A stretch of 42,426 nt of DNA from an uncultured bacterium (GCA_902799955.1 CADCCQ010000015.1:1-42426); one strand, 5' to 3'. Positions 23,219-31,980 are shown, counted from the first letter of the stretch. Program-made: numbers and translations. Notes: generated by a model not told the origin, from the sequence alone.

Positions 23219-25240
23219 ATGAGCGAAGGGGCGTTCCTCCAGGACCTCGCGATGATAATGGCCGTCGCGGGGTCCGTCTCCCTTCTCTTCGCGCGGTTCA
23301 AGTGGCCCAAGGTGGTGGGCTACATACTGGCGGGCGTCCTGCTGTCCAGGCACACGTGGGGCGGGTCGTTCCTCCTTGACGAGTCGTCGGTCCAGACGGC
23401 CGGCCAGCTCGGCATAGTGTTCCTGATGTTCTCGATGGGGCTGGGGCTTTCCACCACCCAGCTCAAGCGCGTCGGCAACGTGGCGATGCCGACGGCGCTC
23501 CTCGACACGGTTATGATGATGTGGCTCGGCTACACGGTCGGCCACCGGTTCCTCGGGTGGGGGACCGTCCCGTCGCTCTTCCTCGGCGCGGCGATATGCG
23601 ACAGCGCCACGACCCTGCTCGCCAAGATCATAGGCGAGATGGGCTGGGAGGGGCGCTCCTTCGTCAGGTACGCGCTCGGCACGTCGGTCTGCGAGGACAT
23701 CGTGTGCGTCGGCGTGATGGCGGTGATCGCCGGCGTCGCGAACGGCGGCGGAGTGGACGTGTCCCTCGCGGTGCGCTCGATGGGGGGGATCGCCGTCTTC
23801 TTCATCGCGACGTTCGTGTTCGGGCTGGTGCTCGTCCCGAGGCTGCTCACGTCGGTCGCGAAGCGAGGCGACGACGAGGCACTTCTCATAACGCTCCTCG
23901 GGTGCTGCTTCTTCGTGACGTATGTCGCGTACCGCCTCGACTACTCGTTCGCGCTCGGCGCGTTCGTCGTCGGCGTCCTTGGCGCGAGCTCGGAGGCGAG
24001 GCCGCGCCTTGAGCGGCTGGTGTCCCCGCTCAGGAACATGTTCGCCGCGACGTTCTTCGTGTCGGTGGGGCTTCTCGTCAACCCTGCGGAGTGTTGGGCG
24101 CACCTGCCGGCTATCCTCGGTATATCGGCGCTCGTGGTATTCGGGAAGTTCCTGAACTGCACAGTCGGCGCGCTCGCGTGCGGCACCGGGCTCAAGACAT
24201 CAGTCCAGATGGGGATGTCCCTCGCGCAGACCGGCGAGTTCGCCTACATGGCGGCGCTGCTCTACGTCACCATCACCGGCGACGTGGAGAGGCCGCTCTA
24301 CCAGGTCGCCGTCGGCGTCTCGCTGCTGACGACGCTCCTGAACCCGCTGATGATAAAGTCGTCGGACAGGTTCGGCGACTGGGTGGAGGGGAAGTGCCCC
24401 GCCCGCCTGGCGAAGGCGCTCGCCGCGTACCGGGGCGCGATCGAGCGCTACCGCACGTCCGGCGCCTCCGCGCGGCGCAGGCTGGTCAGGCGTCAGGTGC
24501 TGCAGCTCGCCGTCGCGGCCGTCCTCGTGTTCGCGGCGTCCGTCGGCTTCTCCATGCTGGAGAGCCGCGACTGGTCGAGGCTCTCGGTCTTCTTCGAGTC
24601 GCACAAGAGGCTCTTCTTCGCGCTGGCGATGAACGCCGTCATCGCGACGGTCCTCGCGATCGCCGTCAGGATCGCGAAGTCTATGGCGTCGTCGCTGGCG
24701 GACACCATAGTCGGCACCGGCCGCGCGAGGTGGCAGAACACCGTGCGCTCGCTCGTGAGGCACGTCGTGATGACGGCGGTGATGGCGCTCGCCACTATGC
24801 AGGTCATCATGGTGAACCTCAACTTCGCCCCGGAGGAGACGTGGGCCAGGGTCGCCATCGCCATCACGATCGTCTCCGCCATGGCGTTCGGGTGGCGCTT
24901 CTTCGTGAGGGCCGGGCGCCGCGCCGCGAGGAACTTCACCGCCGCGCTGAGGACCGACGAGCGCCTGGCGCGCCTCTCGCGCGAGGTGACGATCACCATC
25001 CCCGAGGACGTCATCAGCAACGTCGTCGTCGGGCCGACCTCCGCGGCGATCGGCTTCACCATCGGGTCGCTCGGCGTCCGCGCGAAGACCGGCGCCACGA
25101 TAGCCGCCGTCGACCGCGACGGCAAGCGCATAAGGAACGTCGGGCCCGCGTTCAAGCTGAGGGCCGGCGACGTGCTGATCGCGATGGGCGACAGGCTTCA
25201 GATATCGCAGCTAAGGTCGCTGCTCGAAGGAGGGATATAG
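23219..25240 (+). CDS. CPA2-family cation:proton antiporter with RCK_C (TrkA-C) domain
   Basis: 673 residues. Residues 1-400 form the Na+/H+ exchanger domain of about 12 membrane segments (FARFKWPKVVGYILAGVLLS, IVFLMFSMGLGLS, AICDSATTLLAKIIGEMGW, GEFAYMAALLY). Residues about 430-560 add further hydrophobic segments, and the C-terminus is a cytoplasmic ligand-binding RCK_C domain (AIGFTIGSLGVRAKTGATIA...LRAGDVLIAMGD). The layout fits KefB/YbaL-like K+ or Na+ efflux antiporters; the usual RCK_N domain is missing. Starts 16 nt after ilvC. Confidence 0.88.
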   Translation: MSEGAFLQDLAMIMAVAGSVSLLFARFKWPKVVGYILAGVLLSRHTWGGSFLLDESSVQTAGQLGIVFLMFSMGLGLSTTQLKRVGNVAMPTALLDTVMMMWLGYTVGHRFLGWGTVPSLFLGAAICDSATTLLAKIIGEMGWEGRSFVRYALGTSVCEDIVCVGVMAVIAGVANGGGVDVSLAVRSMGGIAVFFIATFVFGLVLVPRLLTSVAKRGDDEALLITLLGCCFFVTYVAYRLDYSFALGAFVVGVLGASSEARPRLERLVSPLRNMFAATFFVSVGLLVNPAECWAHLPAILGISALVVFGKFLNCTVGALACGTGLKTSVQMGMSLAQTGEFAYMAALLYVTITGDVERPLYQVAVGVSLLTTLLNPLMIKSSDRFGDWVEGKCPARLAKALAAYRGAIERYRTSGASARRRLVRRQVLQLAVAAVLVFAASVGFSMLESRDWSRLSVFFESHKRLFFALAMNAVIATVLAIAVRIAKSMASSLADTIVGTGRARWQNTVRSLVRHVVMTAVMALATMQVIMVNLNFAPEETWARVAIAITIVSAMAFGWRFFVRAGRRAARNFTAALRTDERLARLSREVTITIPEDVISNVVVGPTSAAIGFTIGSLGVRAKTGATIAAVDRDGKRIRNVGPAFKLRAGDVLIAMGDRLQISQLRSLLEGGI

Positions 25241-25244
25241 CATC

Positions 25245-25994
25245 ATGAAGAGAAGACTATGCGTGGCCGCGGCAGTCGCGGCGCTCCTCGCGGCCGGCGC
25301 CGCCGGACAGCTCCTCCTCGCCCGCCAGAGGCCGGGGACATCGCCCGTCGTGGGCGAGAGCGTGGTCGCCGCGCTCGGCGGGCTCCGCACCCTCGCGGCG
25401 GAGGTCGTCTGGTTCCGGGCCGACAGGCTCCAGGACGAGGGGCGCTTCGGCGAGCTCGTCCAGCTCACGCGCCTGCTCACCTTCCTGGAGCCGCACGAGC
25501 CGGAGGTCTGGAACTACTCCGCGTGGAACCTCGCATACAACATCTCCGTCAGGATGCCGCGCGAGAAGGACCGCTGGCCGTGGGTCCACGAGGCGGTGCG
25601 GCTGCTCAGGGACGAGGGGCTGCGGTGGAACCCGCACAGCGCGAAGATATGCCGCGAACTCGCCTTCATCTTCGAGCTGAAGATCGGCGCGAACTACGAC
25701 ACCGCCTCGCCAATGTACCGCGAGGAGTGGAGGAAGGTCGTCGAGGACGTCGCCGCCAGGAACGCCTGGGCGGAGATCGGCATGGACCCGGAGGAGATGC
25801 GCAGGCTGGAGCGGCTCCACGGAATCGACGACTGGGGCAACCCGCAGGCGTCGGCCATCTACTGGGCAACCCACGGCCTCGCCACCGCCGACGAGGACGA
25901 CGTATGTTTCCTGAAGGAGACAATCCGCCAGTCGAAGGTTCTGTATTCGAAAAAGCCCGGGGCCGCGCCGCGCAAAAGCCCCAAGGGCCGCTGA
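25245..25994 (+). CDS. Membrane-anchored TPR-like protein, unknown function
   Basis: 249 residues. A hydrophobic N-terminal anchor (VAAAVAALLAAGAAGQLLLA) precedes GLRTLAAEVVWFRADRLQDE, FGELVQLTRLLTFLEPHEPE and VWNYSAWNLAYNISVRMP. This pattern of degenerate TPR helices is familiar from PVC-group hypothetical proteins. No catalytic motif is visible. Ribosome site GGAGGG; starts 4 nt after the antiporter stop, so it belongs to the ilvC operon. The C-terminus is basic and probably disordered. Confidence 0.7.
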   Translation: MKRRLCVAAAVAALLAAGAAGQLLLARQRPGTSPVVGESVVAALGGLRTLAAEVVWFRADRLQDEGRFGELVQLTRLLTFLEPHEPEVWNYSAWNLAYNISVRMPREKDRWPWVHEAVRLLRDEGLRWNPHSAKICRELAFIFELKIGANYDTASPMYREEWRKVVEDVAARNAWAEIGMDPEEMRRLERLHGIDDWGNPQASAIYWATHGLATADEDDVCFLKETIRQSKVLYSKKPGAAPRKSPKGR

Positions 25995-25999
25995 CGGAT

Positions 26000-26028
26000 T
26001 TGAGAAATTGCGGACTTTCTGGTATAAT
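26000..26028 (+). promoter_or_regulatory. Promoter of the response-regulator/surface-polymer operon
   Basis: -35 TTGAGA (26000-26005), 17-bp spacer ending TTTCTGG, -10 TATAAT (26023-26028). ATG 26036 is 7 nt past the -10 box: leaderless. Confidence 0.8.
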
Positions 26029-26035
26029 ATGCGTG

Positions 26036-26737
26036 ATGTGTGCTAAGAGGAGGATTCTAGTTGCGGACGACGACGCCGGGATGCGCAGGGCGTGCAGGGC
26101 GATGTTCGAGTCCGACGGGTACGAAGTGGTCGCGGCGAAGGACGGGGCCGACGCGCTCGCGAAATTCGACGCCGGGCGCTTCGACCTCGTCGTTCTCGAC
26201 GTGATGATGCCGAAGATGAACGGACTCGACGCCTGCGCGGAGATAAGGAGGCGCGACGCGCTGACGCCGGTGCTGTTCTTCACCGCGATGCCGTCGGAGG
26301 CGTCCGCCGTCAAGGCCCTGGGGCACGGCGCGGACGACTACGTGGAGAAGAGCCGCCCTCCTGAGGAACTGCGCGCGCGGGTGCGCGCGGCGCTGCGGCG
26401 CGCCGACGCGTACGGCGACGCCGCGAGGCGAGGCGGCGAAGTGGCGGAGGACCTGCGCATCGGGGGCGTGCGCGCCGACTTCGCGACGCTGACGGTCGAG
26501 CAGAACGGCAGGTCGACGCCCCTGACGAAGTCCGAGGCGCTCGTGCTGAGGCTGCTCGCGGGCAGCCCCGGCCGGTTCTTCAGCCGCGAGGAGATACTGG
26601 CGGAGGTGCGCGGCGCCGGGCACGAGGGCGACGACGGCGCGCTGAGGGTCCTGGTGAGCAGGCTGAAGCGGAAGCTCGGCGCGGCGGGAGGGATGATAGT
26701 GAACGCCAGGGGGAGCGGATACAAGTTCTTGAAATAG
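26036..26737 (+). CDS. OmpR/PhoB-type response regulator
   Basis: 233 residues. Receiver domain 1-120: acidic pair D11/D12, phospho-acceptor D55 in LVVLDVMMP, Thr in FFTAMPSEAS and Lys in YVEKSRPP. A winged-helix DNA-binding domain follows (LTKSEALVLRLLAGSPGRFF, DDGALRVLVSRLKRKLG). No sensor kinase lies nearby, so it is an orphan here. The frame is open far upstream, but the start is set by the promoter 7 nt before the ATG. It heads an operon with the surface-polymer genes (5-nt gap to the next) and may control them. Confidence 0.92.
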   Translation: MCAKRRILVADDDAGMRRACRAMFESDGYEVVAAKDGADALAKFDAGRFDLVVLDVMMPKMNGLDACAEIRRRDALTPVLFFTAMPSEASAVKALGHGADDYVEKSRPPEELRARVRAALRRADAYGDAARRGGEVAEDLRIGGVRADFATLTVEQNGRSTPLTKSEALVLRLLAGSPGRFFSREEILAEVRGAGHEGDDGALRVLVSRLKRKLGAAGGMIVNARGSGYKFLK

Positions 26738-26742
26738 GGAAA

Positions 26743-28092
26743 ATGAAAAACGCGAAGACATCGATCATAAGGCTGCTGACGGCGCTGATCCCCGCCAAGG
26801 GGCTCAGGCGCAGGATCCGCCGCAGGCTCATGGACGCCGAGCGCGACGCGTGGCTTGCGAAGAACGTCCCGGAGGCCCGGCGGCGCTATGCGCGGCTTGA
26901 GGCCGCCTGCCGGGAGAAGCTCGCGGCGGGCGGGCGGCTATCCGTCGCGTTCGTCGTCTGCGACGCGTCGATGTTCTCCGGCGAGAGCGTATTCCAGGCG
27001 ATGCTCTCCGACGGCCGCTTCGACCCGTTCATCGCCGTCGTCCCCCGCGTCTCGCGCGGAGAGGAGTTCCTGAAGGCGTCGCTGGAGAAGACGCTCTCCT
27101 CGCTGAGGGCGAAGTTCGGCGGCGCCGTGAGGTGCATGTACGACCCGGCGACGGGCGCGGCGCGGCCTCTTGAGGGCGCGGCGGACGTCGTCTTCACTTC
27201 GATTGTCTACCAGGACCAGACGCTTGAGCAGTACACGACGGTCCGCCTTTCGCGGACGGCGCTCGTCGTCTGCCTCTACTACGGCTACGGCGGGCTCTTC
27301 AAGTCCAACGAGCGCAAGACGGTGTTCCTTCCCGACATCGTGTGCTCGTGGCGGTACTTCGTGTCGAACGAGGCGACGCGGCGCCTCTGGGTGGAGCGCA
27401 ACCCCGCGCTCGCCGGCAACACCGTCGCGGCGGGATACTGCAAGATGGACCGCCTAGCCCGTGTCCCCGCCGGCGCGCCGCGGACGCGGGCGAGGATCAT
27501 CGTCGCCCCGCACCACACGATCGACAGGAAGGCCGACGCGCTTTCGCTCTCCACGTTCCTCGAGCACGCCGACTTCTTCCTGCGTCTGCCCGAGATGTTC
27601 CCCGAGGCGGACTTCGTGTTCCGGCCGCATCCCCTTCTCTTCGCGCGCCTCGCGACCCCGAAGTGGTGGGGGCCGGAGCGCACGGCGGAGTACGAGCGCC
27701 GCATGAAGGCGCACGCGAACGTCGAGTTCCAGCAGGGCGGCGACTACTTCGGGACGTTCGCGGAGTCCGACGCGCTCGTCCACGACTGCGGCTCGTTCCT
27801 CGCGGAGTACTTCTACACGGGGCGTCCGCAGTGCTACCTCTCCGACGGGAAGGGGACGCTCGAGGCGCAGCTGCTGCCCTTCAGCGAACGGCTCTACGCG
27901 AACGTCTACCACGCGACGACCGACGACGAGATCGCGGCGTTCGTGAGGGACGTCGCGATAGCAGGGCGCGACCCCATGAAGCCGGCGCGCGACGAGTTCG
28001 CCGCCGCGGAGGTCTGCGTGAACCACCCGAACGCGACGGCGCGCGTGATAGACGCGGTGATGAACGGAATCGAGAAAGGGACGCTAACATGA
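26743..28092 (+). CDS. CDP-glycerol glycerophosphotransferase-like (TagB/TagF family) enzyme
   Basis: 449 residues. A basic N-terminal region (residues 1-60), then a GT-B-like core: VAFVVCDASMFSGESVFQAM in the N-terminal Rossmann half, VVCLYYGYGG, IVAPHHTID, FVFRPHPLLF and DALVHDCGSFLAEYFYTGRP in the C-terminal half. The RPHP and D-C-GSFLAEYFYTG(R/K)P motifs are those of the CDP-glycerol:poly(glycerophosphate) transferase family, which moves glycerol- or ribitol-phosphate onto surface polymers. It is followed by a TagD-like enzyme (4-nt overlap) that would supply the donor. In a Gram-negative-type cell the acceptor is more likely LPS or capsule than teichoic acid. Confidence 0.82.
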   Translation: MKNAKTSIIRLLTALIPAKGLRRRIRRRLMDAERDAWLAKNVPEARRRYARLEAACREKLAAGGRLSVAFVVCDASMFSGESVFQAMLSDGRFDPFIAVVPRVSRGEEFLKASLEKTLSSLRAKFGGAVRCMYDPATGAARPLEGAADVVFTSIVYQDQTLEQYTTVRLSRTALVVCLYYGYGGLFKSNERKTVFLPDIVCSWRYFVSNEATRRLWVERNPALAGNTVAAGYCKMDRLARVPAGAPRTRARIIVAPHHTIDRKADALSLSTFLEHADFFLRLPEMFPEADFVFRPHPLLFARLATPKWWGPERTAEYERRMKAHANVEFQQGGDYFGTFAESDALVHDCGSFLAEYFYTGRPQCYLSDGKGTLEAQLLPFSERLYANVYHATTDDEIAAFVRDVAIAGRDPMKPARDEFAAAEVCVNHPNATARVIDAVMNGIEKGTLT

Positions 28093-28523
28093 GCAAGATG
28101 ACAATAGGCTACACAAGCGGTGTGTACGACCTCTTCCACATAGGCCACCTCAACCTGCTGAAGAACGCAAAGGGGCTCTGCGACAAGCTGATCGTGGGGG
28201 TCTCCGTCGACGAGCTGGTGGCCTACAAGCACAAGCGCGCGGTCATCCCCTTCCAGGAGCGACTGGAGATAGTGCGCTCCGTGAAGTACGTGGACGCCGC
28301 GATTCCGCAGGACGACCTCGACAAGTTCAAGATGTGGGAGAAGCTCCACTTCGACGTGCTGTTCGTCGGCGACGACTGGTTCAACACGCCGAGCTGGAAG
28401 GAGATGGAGGCGAAGTTCGCGGAGGTCGGAGTGAGGGTCGTCTACTTCCCGCGCACGAAGGGGACAAGCTCCACGCTTCTATCCGCCACGCTCAAGAAGC
28501 TCAGGGAGGGCGAAGCGAAATGA
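28089..28523 (+). CDS. Glycerol-3-phosphate cytidylyltransferase-like protein (copy 1)
   Basis: 144 residues. Nucleotidyltransferase HxGH motif (LFHIGH, residues 15-20), VGDDWF and the C-terminal PRTKGTSSTLL (family: R-T-x-G-x-S-[ST]-T) all match TagD, which makes CDP-glycerol from CTP and glycerol 3-phosphate. The start overlaps the previous stop as ATGA. The frame is open upstream, but that region is the end of the transferase gene. Of the two copies, this one keeps the canonical GDDW motif. Confidence 0.9.
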   Translation: MSKMTIGYTSGVYDLFHIGHLNLLKNAKGLCDKLIVGVSVDELVAYKHKRAVIPFQERLEIVRSVKYVDAAIPQDDLDKFKMWEKLHFDVLFVGDDWFNTPSWKEMEAKFAEVGVRVVYFPRTKGTSSTLLSATLKKLREGEAK

Positions 28524-29470
28524 GGCTCCTCGAGACGAAGTTCGAAAAGGGCAAGTACGTCACGCGCCTCTTCGGGATACGCGTGGCGAAGCGCCCGGAG
28601 CCGGCGCTGTCGACGCAGGCCGCGCTGCTCCGCCGCGAGCTGCTGACGGCGGCGGACGTCGGAAACATGCCGCCCGCGCGCGGGTACGCGCGTGACGTGC
28701 AGCTCGCGGGGGTGGTCCTCCTGAAGGAGGTGCTGCGCGTCGCCAGGGAGAACGGCTTCCACCCGTGGACGATCAGCGGCAGCCTGCTCGGGACGGTGCG
28801 CCACGGCGGGCGGTTCGTGCCGTGGGACGACGACGTGGACCAGGGGATGCTCCGCGACGAATACGACCGGTTCTGCGAGGTGTTCAACGAAAAGTGCGCC
28901 GACGGCTACTACGCCAGGCGGCGCTTCTCGCGCAAGTGGAACCAGATCAAGGTGTCCCACCGCGACCTCCCCGGGGACGTCACGTCGTCGGTGATGTCCT
29001 ACGACCTCTACCACTCCCCGCTCCCGACGCTGAAGGAGAAGCACGCGCTCTTCATGAAGGTCAGGGAGGCGCAGGAACGCAACGCGGCGCGGTTCGACCT
29101 GCAGGCGGACGACGCGGCGCGCCGCGCCGCGCTCGACTCCGCGCGGCGCGAGTGGATAATGGACGGGAAGGACTCCGCGCCGCCCGAGTCGAAGCCCGCG
29201 GTGCTGCGCGGCATCGAGTTCATGACGCCGGACTGGGTGAAGGAGGCCGTCTACGACTACGACGACATCTTCCCGCTTAGGCCCGCGACGTTCGAGGGCG
29301 TGGACGTGATGGTGCCGAACGACCCGGAGACCGTCCTCACGTACAACTACGGCGACTGGGCCGCGTGGCCGGGGCGCCTGAAGCCGCACCACCCGGCGTC
29401 ATCGTTCGACATGGAGAAGGCGCTCGCCCTGCGCAGGTTCCTCAAGCGGCACGGGCAGGGAGGGACATGA
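28520..29470 (+). CDS. LicD-family phosphotransferase
   Basis: 316 residues. The LicD signature GTVRHGGRFVPWDDDVDQGM (after TISGSLL) gives the Asp cluster of the nucleotidyltransferase fold; YDYDDIFPLRPATFEGVDV and VLTYNYGDWAAWP are also typical. LicD and fukutin-type enzymes transfer phosphocholine or other phospho-alcohols from CDP donors to surface glycans. It overlaps both neighbours by 4 nt (ATGA). The charged middle part (residues 170-230, Arg/Ala-rich) is variable. Confidence 0.9.
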   Translation: MRLLETKFEKGKYVTRLFGIRVAKRPEPALSTQAALLRRELLTAADVGNMPPARGYARDVQLAGVVLLKEVLRVARENGFHPWTISGSLLGTVRHGGRFVPWDDDVDQGMLRDEYDRFCEVFNEKCADGYYARRRFSRKWNQIKVSHRDLPGDVTSSVMSYDLYHSPLPTLKEKHALFMKVREAQERNAARFDLQADDAARRAALDSARREWIMDGKDSAPPESKPAVLRGIEFMTPDWVKEAVYDYDDIFPLRPATFEGVDVMVPNDPETVLTYNYGDWAAWPGRLKPHHPASSFDMEKALALRRFLKRHGQGGT

Positions 29471-29895
29471 TGGTAATCGGATACACAACCGGCGTCTTCG
29501 ACATGTTCCACGTCGGGCACCTGAACCTGCTCAGGCGCGCGCGTGAGAACTGCGACAGGCTGATCGTAGGCGTCTCAACCGACGAGGTGGTGCGGGAGTA
29601 CAAGCACCACAACCCAATAGTGCCGTTCGACGAGCGCGTCGCGATCGTGAAGGCTATACGCTACGTCGACGAAGTCGTGCCGCAGACGTCGATGGACAAG
29701 TTCGCCGCCTGGGAGAAACTGCACTTCGACAGGCTCTTCCACGGCAACGACTGGAAGGGCAGCGCGATGTACAACGAGGTCGAGGCGAAGCTGAAGGCGG
29801 TGGGCGTCGAGGTGGTGTACTTCGAGTACACCAAGGGGACTTCGTCGACGCTGCTCTCCGAGAGGCTGCAGGAGGGGATGGGGAAGAGTGTTTGA
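29467..29895 (+). CDS. Glycerol-3-phosphate cytidylyltransferase-like protein (copy 2)
   Basis: 142 residues, paralogue of the gene at 28089. HVGH at residues 15-18, TKGTSSTLLSERL at the C-terminus. The substrate-side motif is HGNDWKGS instead of VGDDWFNT, and the segment after PFDERVAIVKAIRYVDEVVP differs, so it may activate another phospho-alcohol, perhaps the LicD donor. Starts within the LicD stop (ATGA). Last gene of the cluster; purine- and G-rich repeats follow. Confidence 0.88.
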   Translation: MMVIGYTTGVFDMFHVGHLNLLRRARENCDRLIVGVSTDEVVREYKHHNPIVPFDERVAIVKAIRYVDEVVPQTSMDKFAAWEKLHFDRLFHGNDWKGSAMYNEVEAKLKAVGVEVVYFEYTKGTSSTLLSERLQEGMGKSV

Positions 29896-30020
29896 GTGGG
29901 TGAGTGGGTGAGTGTTGGAGTGGGTGAGTGTTGGGATGGGTGAGTTGTAGAAGGTGAAGAGGTGAAGGTGAAGGTGAAGAGAGAAGAGATGAAGAGGCAA
30001 AGGCAAATGAAAGGCAGAGG
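29895..30020 (+). repeat. G-rich and GA-rich simple repeats before the MBL gene
   Basis: 29895-29945 repeats GAGTGGGT/GAGTGTTGG units with five GGG runs; 29951-30020 is GAAGGTGAAG-type purine sequence. It fills the 128-nt gap; the ribosome site AGAGGGCA is at its end. No terminator seen. Confidence 0.7.
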
Positions 30021-30023
30021 GCA

Positions 30024-31070
30024 ATGAAGACAATAGACAGGAGGACGTTCATAGCGGGCGGCGCCGCAGTCGCGGCGGGAATCGTCCGCGCGCAGAGCCG
30101 CATCGTGAACCAGCGGAAGGTCAACGGCGACCCCGACCCCGCCTACGACGTGGAGCCGGTGACCGACGCCGAGTTCGACGAGGCCGTGAAGCTGCTCCGC
30201 GGGACGACGATGTTCGACGATGCGAAGCGCGCGCCCGCTCTCGCGGTCGTCCAGCGCGCCATCGACAGGATGGTCGCCTCGCGCGACTTCACCGCCGCGA
30301 TGAACGACGCCACGCCGAAGGCGACGGTGGACGCCCTGCTTGCGAAGTACCCGGTGATGCGCTGGTACGACGAGTCGTTCGACCGCATCCTCGGCGAGTT
30401 CGAGGCTACGACCGTGACCGGCGACACGCCCGCGATCTGGTACCTCTACAACATGGGCGTGGTCGTCAAGACGAAGACGTGCTCGTTCGGAATCGACATC
30501 TGCCACCGCAAGGCGGCGCGCCTCGCCAAGCACCTCGACTTCCTGCTCGTCACCCACAACCACGGCGACCACCTCAACACGCGGCTGATAAACACGATGT
30601 CCGGCGCCGGCAAGCCGGTGATCTCCAACTTCCACCTGGCGTGGGACTGGTACTGCCGCGACATGGAGAAGACGTTCAAGTACAAGGACGTCACCATCCA
30701 CACGGTGGCCGCCGACCACAACAAGCACCTCCCGTGGGCAGTGACGACATTCGAGGTGGTTTGCGGCGAAGGCGAAGGCGCATACACCATCTTCCACTCC
30801 GGCGACTGCAACCGCTTCGACCACCTCAAGCCGAAGGGCAGGCCCGACGTCTACTTCGGGCACTGCGCAATCGGGCTGGACTTCATGGCCGCCGCGAAGA
30901 AAACGATGCCGGCGAAGCTCTTCGTGCCGGTCCACCACCAGGAGCTGGGCCACATCCACTCCAGGTGGCGCTGCGTCGCGTTCGAGGACGGCCCGCTGCC
31001 GATCGTGAAGTCCCTGTGCGACGCCGGATACAAGGCGGCGATGCCGGTGTGGGGCGACAGGGTGGTGTAG
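30024..31070 (+). CDS. Tat-exported MBL-fold metallohydrolase
   Basis: 348 residues. N-terminus DRRTFIAGGAAVAAG is a twin-arginine signal. The metallo-beta-lactamase motif THNHGDHLN (about 177-185) is present, with later metal ligands plausibly in FHSGDCNRFD and VPVHHQELGHIHS. Domain layout resembles UlaG/L-ascorbate-6-P lactonase-like and other Tat MBL proteins; the substrate cannot be told. About 100 residues precede the MBL core (DAEFDEAVKLLRGTTMFDDA), a helical region. Ribosome site AGAGGG before the ATG. Confidence 0.82.
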   Translation: MKTIDRRTFIAGGAAVAAGIVRAQSRIVNQRKVNGDPDPAYDVEPVTDAEFDEAVKLLRGTTMFDDAKRAPALAVVQRAIDRMVASRDFTAAMNDATPKATVDALLAKYPVMRWYDESFDRILGEFEATTVTGDTPAIWYLYNMGVVVKTKTCSFGIDICHRKAARLAKHLDFLLVTHNHGDHLNTRLINTMSGAGKPVISNFHLAWDWYCRDMEKTFKYKDVTIHTVAADHNKHLPWAVTTFEVVCGEGEGAYTIFHSGDCNRFDHLKPKGRPDVYFGHCAIGLDFMAAAKKTMPAKLFVPVHHQELGHIHSRWRCVAFEDGPLPIVKSLCDAGYKAAMPVWGDRVV

Positions 31071-31072
31071 GG

Positions 31073-31135
31073 GAATGAAGAATGAAGAATGAAAAGTGAA
31101 GAATGAAAAGTGAAGAGAGAGATGGTTGAGGGGGT
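31073..31135 (+). repeat. GAATGAA/GAAAAGTG simple repeat between genes
   Basis: Purine-only tandem 7-8-mers (GAATGAA, GAAAAGTG) fill the gap between the MBL gene and the first lipoprotein gene. No promoter or terminator seen. Confidence 0.7.
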
Positions 31136-31144
31136 AGACTGGAA

Positions 31145-31561
31145 ATGAGAAAGAAGACGGGAATCGCAGTGGCACTGGCGGCCATGTGCCTTGCCGGATG
31201 CTTCTCGCTCGAGAGGGCGAGGATAAGAAGCATCGACAAGGAGCATGTGCTGGTGTCCAACTACGGCTGGTACCTCTTCCACTTCATCCCGATCGCATGC
31301 GGCAACGCGAGCCTGGACGCGTGGACGCCCTGGGTGCTGTTCCGCGACGACGTGACGCTCGACAAGATACAGGGTCGGTTCATGCTCCACACCCGGGGTC
31401 AGGGATGCACGGCGGAGGACCTGAAGTACGAAACGCGCGAGTCGGTGATGCTCGAGATACCGGGTCTCAACACCCCGCTTCCCATCCCATACCTCCTGAC
31501 ATACCGCGAGATCCAGCTCTCCGGGACGCTCTCGAAGGAGAGGAAGGGGGACGGGGAATGA
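31145..31561 (+). CDS. Lipoprotein, unknown (paralogue of next gene)
   Basis: 138 residues. Lipobox MCLAGC (cleavage before Cys19) indicates a lipid-anchored protein. The mature part contains VLVSNYGWYLFHFIPIACGN, shared with the next gene (IANTGWYLFNLIPIASGN), so they are paralogues. No family recognised. Its stop overlaps the next start as ATGA. Confidence 0.75.
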   Translation: MRKKTGIAVALAAMCLAGCFSLERARIRSIDKEHVLVSNYGWYLFHFIPIACGNASLDAWTPWVLFRDDVTLDKIQGRFMLHTRGQGCTAEDLKYETRESVMLEIPGLNTPLPIPYLLTYREIQLSGTLSKERKGDGE

Positions 31562-31980
31562 GGACCGCCCTTCTCTGCGCCCTCGCCGCTGCGCTCTGCG
31601 GCTGCGCCACCATCCGCTACTCCAACGAGGGCGGGAAGACGATGGTGGACATCGCCAACACGGGATGGTACCTCTTCAACCTCATCCCCATCGCGTCCGG
31701 GAACCCGGATGCGCCCAACGAATGCTCGTGCTCGCTCTTCAGGCAGACCACGACGCTCGAGAACAACATACGGCTGCTCGACTATGCGGCGACATACCGC
31801 AACGCGAAGGCGGTCAGGTCCGTGAACAGCTTCTGGACCGACGAGAACGTACTGATAATCCTGCTGAAGCGGCATTCGTGCCACACAAGCGCGGAGCTCG
31901 TCATGGAAGGCGAAGACAAAGACGAAGACAAGAACAACAAGACCACGAATAAAGAAGATGAGAACAGCAAAGCACATTGA
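31558..31980 (+). CDS. Lipoprotein, unknown (paralogue of previous gene)
   Basis: 140 residues. Lipobox AALCGC (Cys16). Shares GWYLF-x-LIPIA-x-GN with the upstream lipoprotein; the C-terminus is a charged low-complexity tail (EDKDEDKNNKTTNKEDENSK). The tail overlaps the hisC start by 23 nt, so the last residues may be tolerated read-through rather than selected. Function unknown. Confidence 0.72.
   Translation: MRTALLCALAAALCGCATIRYSNEGGKTMVDIANTGWYLFNLIPIASGNPDAPNECSCSLFRQTTTLENNIRLLDYAATYRNAKAVRSVNSFWTDENVLIILLKRHSCHTSAELVMEGEDKDEDKNNKTTNKEDENSKAH

Noticed and set aside
29661..31175. 504-residue minus-strand frame opposite the MBL gene
   Set aside because: Shadow of the MBL gene; its ends are translated simple repeats (Phe/His/Ser-rich).
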